Position numbers and translations under genes: made by a program. Positions 1 to 10,137 of a stretch of DNA of 64,000 nt are shown in pieces. Numbering within the stretch: the stretch's first letter is position 1; every line of letters begins with the position of its first letter. Origin of the DNA: an uncultured Collinsella sp. (GTDB taxonomy: Bacteria; Actinomycetota; Coriobacteriia; Coriobacteriales; Coriobacteriaceae); assembly GCA_900545745.1 (NCBI GenBank), contig URAD01000007.1, positions 10,872-74,871 on the forward strand. Reading direction: 5' to 3'. The notes below the pieces were generated by a model. It saw nothing but the letters and a program-made list of their open reading frames with translations. It was not told the origin of the DNA and did not search any database.

Positions 1-10
1 ACGATTATTC

Positions 11-50
11 GGCGACGGCTCCTGCGACTCGGGACCGTCGCCTTCTTTCT
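11..50 (+). terminator. Rho-independent terminator of a gene left of the window
   Basis: GGCGACGG (11-18) pairs with CCGTCGCC (35-42), and the stem is extended by TCC/GGA after a one-base bulge. A T-rich tail, TTCTTTCT, follows at 43-50. The gene it terminates lies outside the window. Confidence 0.7.
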
Positions 51-99
51 GATATAGGCGCATGCGGCTACGATTCGCATGCATCCAAAGGAGATATAT

Positions 100-1119
100 A
101 TGAGTGAATCGACTGCGGTGGAGGCGCCGGCGGCAAAGGAGCCGTTCTTTAAGATGTCCTCCATCCCGGGCGCCAATATCTTGGTGCCGCTTCTGTTGGG
201 CTGTCTGCTCAACACGCTATTCCCCGACCTGTTCAAAACGCTCGGCAGCTTTACGCTTGGCATGACCCAGCAGGGCGCTGGCCCGCTCGTGGGCGCTTTT
301 TTGCTCATCGTCGGTACGACGATTTCGTTTAAGAGCGCTCCTGCCGCCGCTGCCCGCGGCGCCATCATCATCGCCGTCAAGCAGATCGTGGTCGTTGCCA
401 TGTCGCTGCTCATCCTTTATGTGTTCAACGACAACCTGTTTGGCATCTCTGCCATGGTGATGCTGGCGGCTTGCACCGGCGCCAACAACGCTATGTACGC
501 TGGGCTGATGGGTACCATGGGCAACGAGGCTGAGCGTGGCGCTGTCGCCATCACCACGCTGGTTGTCGGCCCTCCGGTCACGATGATCGTGCTCGGCGCT
601 GCCGGCCAGGCCCCGATCGGCTGGTCGCTCGTGGGCGCCATTCTGCCGATCGTCGTCGGCATTATTCTGGGTAACCTGTTCCCCAGCTTTAAGAAGATGA
701 TGGCACCGGCACTTTCCGCCATCATCGTGCTCGTCTTCTTTGCCATGGGCTCGACCATGACTTTTGGCCAGCTTATCAACGGCGGTCTTCCCGGCATCCT
801 GCTCGGCGTGATCTGCTCGGTGATCTTTGCAATTCCCGTCATCGCGGTCGATAAGCTCACGGGTGGTACGGGTGTCGCAGGTGCGGCCATTTCGAGCTGC
901 GCCGGAGCCAATGTGGCCACGCCTGCTGCCATGGCAAGCGTCAACGGGGCCATGTACGGCGGTGCGGTGCTCGCGACGGCTACGGCACAGGTTGCTGCCT
1001 GCGCAATCGTTACGGCTATTTTGACCCCGCTGGTCACCAGCTGGTGCTACAAGCATTTTGAGGGCCAGGGCAACGGCGATAGCAAGGCAACGGCCGACAA
1101 GGCCGCCGCAGCCGCCTAA
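100..1119 (+). CDS. kdgT: 2-keto-3-deoxygluconate permease (KdgT family)
   Basis: Integral membrane protein of 339 residues, expected to import 2-keto-3-deoxygluconate or a similar sugar acid by proton symport. It has about ten hydrophobic segments. Family-like stretches include PGANILVPLLLG near the N-terminus, VGAFLLIVGTTISFK, and the glycine/alanine-rich SSCAGANVATPAAMASV late in the chain, which matches the E. coli KdgT pattern (ASSSAGAAVATP). The start at 100 is chosen because AAAGGAG (87-93) sits 6 nt upstream; an in-frame ATG at 79 has no such site. The tail is alanine/lysine-rich and probably disordered. The gene is isolated, with a terminator on each side and no other hexuronate genes nearby, so the exact substrate is uncertain. 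Confidence 0.82.
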   Translation: MSESTAVEAPAAKEPFFKMSSIPGANILVPLLLGCLLNTLFPDLFKTLGSFTLGMTQQGAGPLVGAFLLIVGTTISFKSAPAAAARGAIIIAVKQIVVVAMSLLILYVFNDNLFGISAMVMLAACTGANNAMYAGLMGTMGNEAERGAVAITTLVVGPPVTMIVLGAAGQAPIGWSLVGAILPIVVGIILGNLFPSFKKMMAPALSAIIVLVFFAMGSTMTFGQLINGGLPGILLGVICSVIFAIPVIAVDKLTGGTGVAGAAISSCAGANVATPAAMASVNGAMYGGAVLATATAQVAACAIVTAILTPLVTSWCYKHFEGQGNGDSKATADKAAAAA

Positions 1120-1157
1120 TGCCAAGCGGCAATCAAAGCTAAAAACTAGCCATGCCA

Positions 1158-1191
1158 CAGGGCGGCCACGGGGGATTCCGTGGCTGCCCTG
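1158..1191 (+). terminator. Terminator after kdgT
   Basis: A 14-bp stem (1158-1171 with 1178-1191, one G-U pair) and a 6-nt loop are followed by GCAGTTTCTG. It lies 38 nt after the kdgT stop. Confidence 0.75.
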
Positions 1192-1586
1192 CAGTTTCTG
1201 TAGGGTCTCTGGGACACTTTACCCTGCTAAAGCTGGCATAACAGCTAGAGCGAACGTCGTACAAAGGCAAGGAAAAATACCATACAAATCGGTGAACGGT
1301 AGTTGTTTGCACTCGCATTTCCTGCGGGTTTGTAAAAAACGTCCTTATGATATAAAAAAAGAAACATATAACAGCCCTGATGAAGGGGGTGGCTATGTTA
1401 TCCTTCTCAGACGGGTGAAATCTTGGGTTTTGGGTTGCAGTTCCAAGGTGGACAAACGTTTTTCCCTGTACCAACGTGTGGTGAAGAACGGAAGAAGCCG
1501 GTAGTGCAAGCCGATAATTCAAGAATTCAATAAGTAGCGGTGTGAGAGAGCGCCGCATTACACGTAACTAGGAGCGTGGTTACACA
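1192..1586 (+). promoter_or_regulatory. Long AT-rich leader of the pyruvate formate-lyase gene
   Basis: About 395 bp without a credible gene. Base composition is much AT-richer than the neighbours, with an A-tract around 1351-1360. Weak promoter-like words are TTGCAC (1307-1312), TTGTAA (1330-1335) and TATGAT (1346-1351), but none form an ideal pair. A hairpin at 1368-1401 (ATAACA/TGTTAT arms) could act in the leader RNA. The ribosome-binding site AGGAG is at 1570-1574. No Rex or FNR site was recognised. Confidence 0.4.
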
Positions 1587-3638
<2,052 letters not shown>

Positions 3639-3639
3639 C

Positions 3640-3701
3640 TATTGTTAGTGCTATACTAACAATAACGATTACTGATTAGCGCGCCGGTTTCGGCCGGCGC
3701 C
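3640..3701 (+). promoter_or_regulatory. Two hairpins and an extended -10 between the PFL halves
   Basis: The first is a perfect 10-bp inverted repeat with a 5-nt loop (3640-3649/3655-3664). It overlaps TGCTATACT (3649-3657), which reads as an extended -10 promoter element. The second is GCGCCGG/CCGGCGC (3681-3687/3694-3700). Neither is followed by a T-tract. The pair may be an internal promoter with operator plus a transcript-stabilising or processing hairpin that sets the ratio of the two subunits. The role is inferred. Confidence 0.5.
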
Positions 3702-3723
3702 TATTAATCGAAGGAGACACATT

Positions 3724-3975
3724 ATGAAGGTTTCTGAAGTTTCCGAGACTCAGGCCGATAACCTGGTCCACATGCTCGACGCTTACGCCGAGAAGGGTGG
3801 CCACCACCTGAACATCAACGTCTTCAACCGTGAGACGCTGCTCGACGCTCAGGCTCACCCCGAGAAGTACCCGCAGCTGACCATCCGCGTTTCCGGCTAT
3901 GCCGTGAACTTCCACACGCTCACCAAGGAGCAGCAGGACGAGGTCATTTCGCGTACCTTCCACGACAAGTTCTAA
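3724..3975 (+). CDS. Stand-alone glycyl-radical domain of pyruvate formate-lyase (GrcA-like)
   Basis: 83 residues. Carries the radical-bearing C-terminus of PFL: the motif RVSGYAVNF puts the radical glycine at residue 58, preceded by [10 protein letters not shown] and followed by [14 protein letters not shown], all diagnostic of PFL and of the spare-part protein GrcA/YfiD. Residues 13-33 match the PflB linker segment missing from the upstream gene, so the two ORFs together rebuild one complete enzyme. The start has its own ribosome-binding site, AAGGAGA, 6-7 nt upstream. Unlike E. coli GrcA (127 residues, a repair partner for intact PFL), this domain should be required for all activity. The activase gene lies at 11185-12003. 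Confidence 0.93.
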   Translation: MKVSEVSETQADNLVHMLDAYAEKGGHHLNINVFNRETLLDAQAHPEKYPQLTIRVSGYAVNFHTLTKEQQDEVISRTFHDKF

Positions 3976-4000
3976 AGGGTTCAACTCCTGTAGGATTACT

Positions 4001-4125
4001 GGGGCCGGTTTTGGGTTATTTCCCAAAACGTCCTCGGACATGCAAAGAGGCTCCGCTGCGCGCGTTGCGCGGCGGAGCCTCTTTGCGTCCTGCGGAATGT
4101 TTTGGGAGGTAGCCCAAACAGCCCC
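4001..4125 (+). repeat. Long-hairpin element, copy 1
   Basis: 125-bp imperfect hairpin starting 25 nt after the radical-domain stop. Outer arms are 4001-4029 and 4099-4125, and the inner stem has 15 perfect pairs (GCAAAGAGGCTCCGC and its complement). Between them is an asymmetric internal loop: ACGTCCTCGGACATG (4028-4042) opposite GTCCTGCGGAATGT (4087-4100). The same two motifs recur at 17390-17500, 22841-22962 and 30270-30380. It probably acts at the RNA 3' end; a terminator role is possible, but no T-tract follows. Confidence 0.85.
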
Positions 4126-4242
4126 GGCTGGGTCCTGTGTAGTCACCCTTTAGGCGGAACTCTCCTAATTATTTGGATGAGTCGTTTACTTACTTGTACT
4201 GTTACCGTCATCCCGCTGTTGTTGGGGTATGCTTTGTTCGTA

Positions 4243-4257
4243 TGTAAACGTATGACA
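4243..4257. promoter_or_regulatory. LacI-type operator in front of its regulator gene
   Basis: TGTAAACGTATGACA matches the pattern TGWAAACGWWTGACA found twice in the promoter of the downstream GH32-like gene and once more, inverted, at 5345-5359. It ends 20 nt before the regulator start codon, which suggests autoregulation. Confidence 0.65.
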
Positions 4258-4277
4258 TGTTGATGGGGGAGGGTGCT

Positions 4278-5288
4278 ATGGCTCGCGAGAGTGCTCGTTC
4301 TAAGGATACGGCTAAGCCTGGCATCAAGGAAGTTGCGGCGGTGGCGGGGGTTTCGCCTACTACGGTATCTCGTGTGCTTAATAATCGTGGCTATATTAGC
4401 CAAGAGACCCGCGATAAGGTCCATGCCGCGATGAAGCGCATCAACTATACGCCCAACGATATCGCTCGTGCCATGCTCAACGGTCGCCTGAATCTTATCG
4501 GTATGATCGTCCCCTATGTCAGCAGTCCGTTTCATGCCCAAGTGGTTCAAGTCATTGAGCATACCCTGGCCGAAAACGGTTTTAAGATGCTGCTGTGCAA
4601 TAGTGCCAATCGACCCGAGCTTGAGCGCTCTTATATCGACATGCTTCGACGCAATATGGTTGATGGCGTCATCGTCAACTCGCTTAATATCGGTGCCGAG
4701 GCGTATGCCGAGATGGGCTTGAGTCTGGTTGGTATCGACTGCGACCTTGGCGAAGCCTCTGTTCAGATTGCGAGCGACAGCTATAGCATCGGCGAACTTG
4801 CCACGCGTCGCCTGATCGATGACGGATGTTCACGCATCCTGTGCCTGCGCAGCAATAGCCGCATGCGCATGCCTGCCAATAAGCGTACCGATGCCTACCT
4901 CGATGTTGTTGAGCAGGCCGGTTTGCCCGCGCTTGTCCGTGAGGTCGAGTTCGTTAAGCCCGACGACGAAAAGAGTGCGGTCGTTGCGAAGATCCTCGAT
5001 GAGAACCCCGATATTGACGGCATCTTTGCGGGAGACGACACGATGGCGGCTATCTGTCTTAACGTGATGAAGCAGCGCGGCTTGAGCGCTCCGGGCGATA
5101 TTAAGGTCGTGGGCGCGGATGGTGCCCGCCGCACTATGACGTTTATGCCTGACTTAACAACCGTTCGCCAAGATATCGATCGCATCGGAGAGCTCGCGGC
5201 GCAATCCATCATTGCTCTTATTAACGGCGAAAAGCCCGAATCGAATATCAAGCTCCCCGTTGAACTCATTGAGGGTAAAACCGCGTAG
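4278..5288 (+). CDS. LacI-family transcriptional regulator of the sucrose/fructoside operon
   Basis: 336 residues. The N-terminal helix-turn-helix (IKEVAAVAGVSPTTVSRVLNN, about residues 16-36) is followed by a hinge and a periplasmic-binding-protein-like effector domain (LNLIGMIVPYVSSPFHAQV; DGIFAGDDTMAAICLNVM). It is expected to repress the operon starting at 5473 and release on binding a sugar or sugar phosphate. The ATG at 4278 is preferred over those at 4257 and 4263 because GGGGGAGGG lies 4-5 nt before it, and because the two earlier ATGs lie in or beside the operator. Repeated operator-like sites before this gene and before the next support a local regulon. Confidence 0.88.
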   Translation: MARESARSKDTAKPGIKEVAAVAGVSPTTVSRVLNNRGYISQETRDKVHAAMKRINYTPNDIARAMLNGRLNLIGMIVPYVSSPFHAQVVQVIEHTLAENGFKMLLCNSANRPELERSYIDMLRRNMVDGVIVNSLNIGAEAYAEMGLSLVGIDCDLGEASVQIASDSYSIGELATRRLIDDGCSRILCLRSNSRMRMPANKRTDAYLDVVEQAGLPALVREVEFVKPDDEKSAVVAKILDENPDIDGIFAGDDTMAAICLNVMKQRGLSAPGDIKVVGADGARRTMTFMPDLTTVRQDIDRIGELAAQSIIALINGEKPESNIKLPVELIEGKTA

Positions 5289-5344
5289 TTCATCCCGTGC
5301 CAAAAGAATTCCTCAAACACCTCTGATGACCGTTCGCCGGCATA

Positions 5345-5359
5345 TGTCAACCGTTTGCC
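5345..5359. promoter_or_regulatory. Upstream LacI-type operator (inverted)
   Basis: The complementary strand reads GGCAAACGGTTGACA, the same pattern as the two sites at 5392-5423 but about 50 bp upstream. The spacing would allow a DNA loop. Confidence 0.45.
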
Positions 5360-5391
5360 GACGACTGGAACTGCGAAAAGACGTATTGGTG

Positions 5392-5429
5392 TGAAAACGT
5401 TTGACATATGAAAACGATTGACATATCTT
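5392..5429 (+). promoter_or_regulatory. Promoter of the sucrose operon with two overlapping operators
   Basis: The -35 is TTGACA (5401-5406), the spacer is 17 bp and the -10 is TATCTT (5424-5429). Operators TGAAAACGTTTGACA (5392-5406) and TGAAAACGATTGACA (5409-5423) cover the -35 and the whole spacer, 17 bp apart, so bound LacI-type repressor would block RNA polymerase. Confidence 0.85.
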
Positions 5430-5472
5430 GCAGTTGTACCGAGTTAGTATCTCGTGAGAAAGGAAGTCTCGG

Positions 5473-6855
5473 ATGCACAAGGTGTATTACCAGCCTGAGG
5501 GAATTTGGGTAGGCGACATCATGCCGTACGGCGAGGACGGCACGTTCTATCTCTATCATCAGCGTGACACGCGAAACCCCGGACCTTTCGGAGAGCCGTT
5601 TGGCTGGGCACTCGCGACAACCAAGGACTTCGTCAAGTACAAAGACTTTGGCGAGAGCCTTGAGCGTGGCGGCGACGAGGAAGTCGACCAGTATGTTTAT
5701 GCCGGCACGGTGTTTAAGGTGGGCGACAAGTACCATGCGCTCTACACTGGTTGCAATCGCGATAAGGTCAAGGCACGCTTGATGAAGCAGGTTCTTCTTC
5801 ACGCAACGAGTGACGACGCCGTCAAGTGGGAGAAGAACATCGCCGAGACGCTGCTTCCGCCCCAGGAGGGTTACGATGACCGCAACTGGCGCGATCCCTT
5901 TGTGCTTTGGGATGAGGAGAACGAAGAGTACATGCTCATCCTCGGCACGCGTGTGGGCGAGGACAAGCGTCTGATGACCGGTCGTCTGGTCAAGTTCACC
6001 TCCAAGGACCTGGATACCTGGGAGTTCCAGGGCGACTGGTGGAATCCGGGCCTGTACACCATGTTCGAGATGCCTGATCTCTTTAAGATGGGCGACTGGT
6101 GGTATCTGGTGTTCTCCGAGTACAGTGATGGCAACAAGACCCGTTACCGCATGTCTCGCTCTATCAACGGTCCTTGGATCACTCCTGCGGACGATTCCTT
6201 CGATGGCCGCGCGTACTATGCCGCGCGTACCGCATTTGACGGCGAGCGCCGCGTTCTCTTTGGTTGGGTTCCTACGCGTGACGAGGGCGGTGACCCCAGC
6301 TCTTACCTGTGGGGTGGCACCTTTATGCCTCTCGAGATCGTTCAGCGTGTTGACGGAACACTCGGCACCAAGCTTCCTGACAGCATGCTTGGCGCCTTTG
6401 GCGAGGCTAAGGCAGTCGAGGCCTTTGAGCTCTCCTGCGAGTCGGGCAGGGTCGAGCAGGTGCTCGCCGCGGATGCCGGTTCCACCTATATGCTCGATGC
6501 CGACATCGAGCTCGCCGGTGACGCTGCCGGCTTCTCGGTGAAGCTTGCCGAGGACGCCGAGTCCGGTCTTGCCTATGAGTTCCGCGCCAACCTGCGTGAG
6601 GGCAAGCTCGAGTTTACGGCGGCCCCCCAGTATCCGTGGTTCCAGGTCAACAACATGGGCCTCGAGCGTCCGTTGTTCTTTAAGGGCGAGGGCACTCATC
6701 ATGTGCGCCTGGTCGTTGACGACGATATCGCGACCATCTTTGTCGATGATGTTGCGCTTAACGCTCGATTCTGCAATAAGCAGGGCCAGGGTGTGGCGCT
6801 GACGGTCACCGACGGTACGCTTAAGTGCGCAAATGCAACGATCGCGTCTCTGTAA
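5473..6855 (+). CDS. GH32-like glycoside hydrolase with divergent active-site motifs
   Basis: 460 residues, five-bladed beta-propeller plus C-terminal beta-sandwich. Expected to hydrolyse a fructoside or related sugar. The usual NDPNG nucleophile motif is replaced by VGDIMPYGEDG (Asp15 as candidate nucleophile). The RDP motif is present (Arg140-Asp141-Pro142). The usual ECP acid/base motif reads EMPD (Glu199), so all three carboxylates remain but their surroundings differ from classical invertases. No signal peptide is visible, so it is probably cytoplasmic and acts on a PTS-delivered phosphorylated sugar. First gene of an operator-controlled operon; AAAGGAAG lies upstream of the ATG. It could instead be a GH43/GH32-clan enzyme with another specificity. 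Confidence 0.8.
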   Translation: MHKVYYQPEGIWVGDIMPYGEDGTFYLYHQRDTRNPGPFGEPFGWALATTKDFVKYKDFGESLERGGDEEVDQYVYAGTVFKVGDKYHALYTGCNRDKVKARLMKQVLLHATSDDAVKWEKNIAETLLPPQEGYDDRNWRDPFVLWDEENEEYMLILGTRVGEDKRLMTGRLVKFTSKDLDTWEFQGDWWNPGLYTMFEMPDLFKMGDWWYLVFSEYSDGNKTRYRMSRSINGPWITPADDSFDGRAYYAARTAFDGERRVLFGWVPTRDEGGDPSSYLWGGTFMPLEIVQRVDGTLGTKLPDSMLGAFGEAKAVEAFELSCESGRVEQVLAADAGSTYMLDADIELAGDAAGFSVKLAEDAESGLAYEFRANLREGKLEFTAAPQYPWFQVNNMGLERPLFFKGEGTHHVRLVVDDDIATIFVDDVALNARFCNKQGQGVALTVTDGTLKCANATIASL

Positions 6856-6900
6856 TGGCGTCAAAACGTCTTATGATTTCGTAAAGGAATGGAGAGGAAC

Positions 6901-8352
6901 ATGGACTACAAAGTAGTGTCTCAGCAAGTCGTCGATAACGTCGGCGGTCTGGAGAACATCGAGGGCGCCACGCATTGCGTTACGCGTCTGCGTCTGGTGC
7001 TCAAGGATACGAGCAAGTACAACAAGGCCGAGCTCGAGAACATCGATGGCGTCAAGGGCGTGCTGTACAACAGCGGCCAGCTCATGATCATCTTCGGTAC
7101 CGGTACCGTCAACAAGGTTTACGATGAGTTTATGGCTCTGACGGGCGTTAAGGAGATTAGCGCTTCCGAGGTCAAGGGCGCCGAGGCGGACAAGAAGGGC
7201 AAGTTCTTCTCGGTCCTCAAGGTATTCTCGGACATCTTTATCCCCATCATTCCCGCTTTCGTCGGCGCTGCTATCATCATCGGCCTTAAGTCGCTGATTG
7301 TTGCCAACGGCCTCTTTGGCATGGAGGGCAGCCTCGCCGATCACAGCGAGTTCCTCAAGAACCTCGCAAGCTTCTTTGCCATTATCGCCACCACCTTCGA
7401 CTACCTACCTGTCCTGGTTATGTACAGCGCGGTCAAGCGTTTTGGCGGTAACCCGATCCTGGGCATCCTCGTCGGTATCGTCATGGTTCACCCGAGCCTT
7501 ATGAACCGTAACACGTTCGTTATGGACCCGACGGGTGCTGAGTACTGGAACTTCGGTCCGCTCTCCATTCCCATGGTTGCTTTCCAGGGCGGCGTGTTCC
7601 CTGCAATCCTGACTGCCTGGTTTATGGCCAAGGTCGAGAAGATTGCCCAGAAGTACATCCCCGAGGTCGTTTCGTTCGTCTTTGTCCCGACCGTTACCCT
7701 GATTCTTGCTAACGTCGCCCTGTTCACCGTGTTCGGCCCGCTCGGCAACCTGATCGGCGACGTCCTCGCCGGCGTAATCGATATCCTGTACAACAGGATG
7801 GGCGTCTTCGGTGCCTTTGTCTTTGCCGCATTCCTGCAGCCGCTCGTCGTTACCGGTACGCATCAGTTCATCCAGGGTATCGAGGCAAACCTCGTTGCCA
7901 CGACTGGCTTCAACTACATCCAGGCAATCTGGTCGGTTTCCATCATCGCCCAGGGCGGCGGCGCCATCGGCATGTACCTCATTCACAAGAAGCATTCCAA
8001 AGAGCGCAACATCTGCATGTCGTCCTTTATCCCGACGCTGGTCGGTATCTCCGAGCCCGCAATCTTTGCTGCAAACATGCGCTACTCGATCATCCCGTTC
8101 ATCTGCGCTTGCATCGGTGCAGGCTGCGGCGGTGCCTTCGTGAAGCTCTTTGAGGTGCGCGCCATCGGTCAGGGTCTGACCGGCGTGCTTGGCCTGCTCA
8201 TCGTTACGCCCGAGACGCTCGTGTGGTATGTGGCTGGCAATCTCATCGCCTTCATCGTGCCGATCGTCTTGATCTTTGCCTACAACAAGGCAAAGGGCGT
8301 GCCGACCACCGATGAAGAGGGCGCTGGCGCTGGCTTCGACGTTAGCTTCTAG
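6901..8352 (+). CDS. PTS sucrose-type transporter, EIIBC component
   Basis: 483 residues. The N-terminal EIIB domain (about 1-85) carries the phosphorylated cysteine in THCVTRLRLVL (Cys26). It is followed by an EIIC membrane domain of about ten segments (FIPIIPAFVGAAIIIGLKSL; HQFIQGIEANL; GISEPAIFAANMRY). No EIIA domain is fused, so it must borrow an EIIA, as many sucrose permeases do. It imports and phosphorylates a disaccharide, most likely sucrose, given the GH32 genes on both sides. The ATG at 6901 is used because GGAGAGG (6891-6897) precedes it; an ATG at 6889 is too near the preceding purine run. It shares the transcript with 5473-6855. Confidence 0.9.
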   Translation: MDYKVVSQQVVDNVGGLENIEGATHCVTRLRLVLKDTSKYNKAELENIDGVKGVLYNSGQLMIIFGTGTVNKVYDEFMALTGVKEISASEVKGAEADKKGKFFSVLKVFSDIFIPIIPAFVGAAIIIGLKSLIVANGLFGMEGSLADHSEFLKNLASFFAIIATTFDYLPVLVMYSAVKRFGGNPILGILVGIVMVHPSLMNRNTFVMDPTGAEYWNFGPLSIPMVAFQGGVFPAILTAWFMAKVEKIAQKYIPEVVSFVFVPTVTLILANVALFTVFGPLGNLIGDVLAGVIDILYNRMGVFGAFVFAAFLQPLVVTGTHQFIQGIEANLVATTGFNYIQAIWSVSIIAQGGGAIGMYLIHKKHSKERNICMSSFIPTLVGISEPAIFAANMRYSIIPFICACIGAGCGGAFVKLFEVRAIGQGLTGVLGLLIVTPETLVWYVAGNLIAFIVPIVLIFAYNKAKGVPTTDEEGAGAGFDVSF

Positions 8353-8390
8353 GCCAAAGTTCACGATGTAATCAAAGGGCTAGCCCGTTA

Positions 8391-8431
8391 GGGAAGGGCG
8401 TTCGGTTCGTGCGAGCCGGGCGTCCTTTCCC
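8391..8431 (+). promoter_or_regulatory. Hairpin between EIIBC and sucrose-6-phosphate hydrolase genes
   Basis: GGGAAGGGCG (8391-8400) pairs with CGTCCTTTCCC (8421-8431) with one bulge; an inner CGG/CCG stem closes the loop. No T-tract follows, so it more likely tunes expression or mRNA stability within the operon than terminates it. Confidence 0.5.
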
Positions 8432-8452
8432 TCAATAAGAAGGACAAATGAC

Positions 8453-9895
8453 ATGTTCAATCAAAAGAACAAGGTGACGCGTTCGGACTACGAGCGTTGG
8501 CGTGCGGGGCAGGACGAGGCGGCGGCTCGTATTGCGGCTGATCCGGACAGGCTTCTGTTCCATGTGGAGCCCGAGCTTGGCTGGCTCAATGACCCCAATG
8601 GTCTGGTCCAGGTTGGCGATACCTACCACATCTATCATCAATACGACCCGTTTGATGCCCTGCATGGTGGTCCCGTCCTTTGGAATCATGTGACAACGAA
8701 GGACTTTGTGACGTACGAGAATCTTGGGCCGGCGTTGTTCCCCGATTCCGATTTGGATTCGAGCGGCGCGTACTCTGGGTCGGCCTTTATGCGAGACGGC
8801 AAGATTCACTACTTTTATACCGGTAACGTCAAACACTTTGATCGCGATGACTACGATTACGTACTCACCGGCCGCGAGCAAAACCAGATCCATATGGTTA
8901 CCGATAACCCCGACGAGCTGGGCGAGAAGCAGCTGGCCATCGGCCCGCTCGATTATCCTAGCGATATTGGCACACATGTGCGCGATCCCAAGGTTCTTGA
9001 GCATAATGGCGTGTACTACATGGTGCTGGGCGCGCGCACGAAAGATGACCGTGGATGCGTGCTCGTGTTCACATCGTGCAATCTGGAATCTTGGGCGTAT
9101 GCGACGCGCATTGAGCTGGACGAGAAGTTTGGCTTTATGTGGGAGTGCCCCGACCTGTTTGAGCTGGATGGCGAGCTCGTGCTCGTCTGCTGTCCACAGG
9201 GTGTGCCCGCCGAGGGCTGGCGTTACCACAATCCGCACCAGTGCGTGTGGTTCCGCATCGAGGCCGATTGGGATGCCCGGAGTTTTAAGATTGCCGACCA
9301 GGGCATGCCGCCGATGGTTGATGCGGGCTTCGATTTTTATGCCCCGCAATCTTTTGAGGACGCCGCCGGGCGACGCTTGATGATCGGCTGGGTGGGCTGC
9401 CCCGATGCAACGGTGAAAAACCCAACGGTCGAGCGCGGATGGCAGTGCGCGCTGACGGTGCCGCGCCAACTGAGCATGCATAACGGCAAACTCTGCCAGT
9501 GGCCTGCCCGTGAGCTCGAAAAGCTGCGCGGTGCGGGCGTGCACGTTCATGCCGGTGAGGGCGCCGCGGAGCCCGGTCGTCTATTTGATGCCGTCGTCTC
9601 CTGCTCGGAAGCGAAGACCTTCGAGCTTAGGATCCGTGAGGGCGTTACCGTGCGCTATGCGGATGGCATGCTTACGCTCGACATGGACGATGAGGGCTAC
9701 GGACGTGACGTAAGGTCGGTTGAGGTCGATGAGCTGCGTGATTTGCGCGTGCTATCGGACACGACCCTGGTTGAGATTTTTGCCAACGGTGGAGAGGCTG
9801 CGCTCACAAGCCGTACGTATTCGCCTGCGGTATCCACGATGGAGCTGCATGCCGAGGGTTCGGCCGAGATGGAGTTCTATCGACTGGCTCAGTAG
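8453..9895 (+). CDS. scrB: GH32 sucrose-6-phosphate hydrolase / beta-fructofuranosidase
   Basis: 480 residues. Cleaves sucrose-6-phosphate (or a fructo-oligosaccharide) into glucose-6-phosphate and fructose in the cytoplasm. All three classical GH32 motifs are present: WLNDPNG (nucleophile Asp47), RDP (177-179) and ECPD (acid/base Glu231), with the C-terminal beta-sandwich after about residue 340. The N-terminus (LLFHVEPELGWLNDPNGL) is that of bacterial SacA/ScrB enzymes and shows no signal peptide. AAGGA precedes the ATG. Last gene of the operon; paired with the divergent GH32-like protein, it suggests two related fructoside substrates for one transporter. Confidence 0.93.
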   Translation: MFNQKNKVTRSDYERWRAGQDEAAARIAADPDRLLFHVEPELGWLNDPNGLVQVGDTYHIYHQYDPFDALHGGPVLWNHVTTKDFVTYENLGPALFPDSDLDSSGAYSGSAFMRDGKIHYFYTGNVKHFDRDDYDYVLTGREQNQIHMVTDNPDELGEKQLAIGPLDYPSDIGTHVRDPKVLEHNGVYYMVLGARTKDDRGCVLVFTSCNLESWAYATRIELDEKFGFMWECPDLFELDGELVLVCCPQGVPAEGWRYHNPHQCVWFRIEADWDARSFKIADQGMPPMVDAGFDFYAPQSFEDAAGRRLMIGWVGCPDATVKNPTVERGWQCALTVPRQLSMHNGKLCQWPARELEKLRGAGVHVHAGEGAAEPGRLFDAVVSCSEAKTFELRIREGVTVRYADGMLTLDMDDEGYGRDVRSVEVDELRDLRVLSDTTLVEIFANGGEAALTSRTYSPAVSTMELHAEGSAEMEFYRLAQ

Positions 9896-10137
9896 GCTGC
9901 AGGAGGCAACGAATGCGCATGTCGACTACCGTTTATTCCATATAGCTACCGTTTGCGGAGTAAGTAACAGATTTTTCTGAACCGTGTAAAATCTCTCGCA
10001 GCACGGAATGTTTCAGGGAGACGCTGTCCTTTGTTATAGGCGAAGGGCGGCGTCTTTCTGGCGCTTATATGCCGTTGCACAACAGTGCGGCAGCAGCGTG
10101 TCGAACAGTGAACATGACAACGACGAGATGGGTAGTG

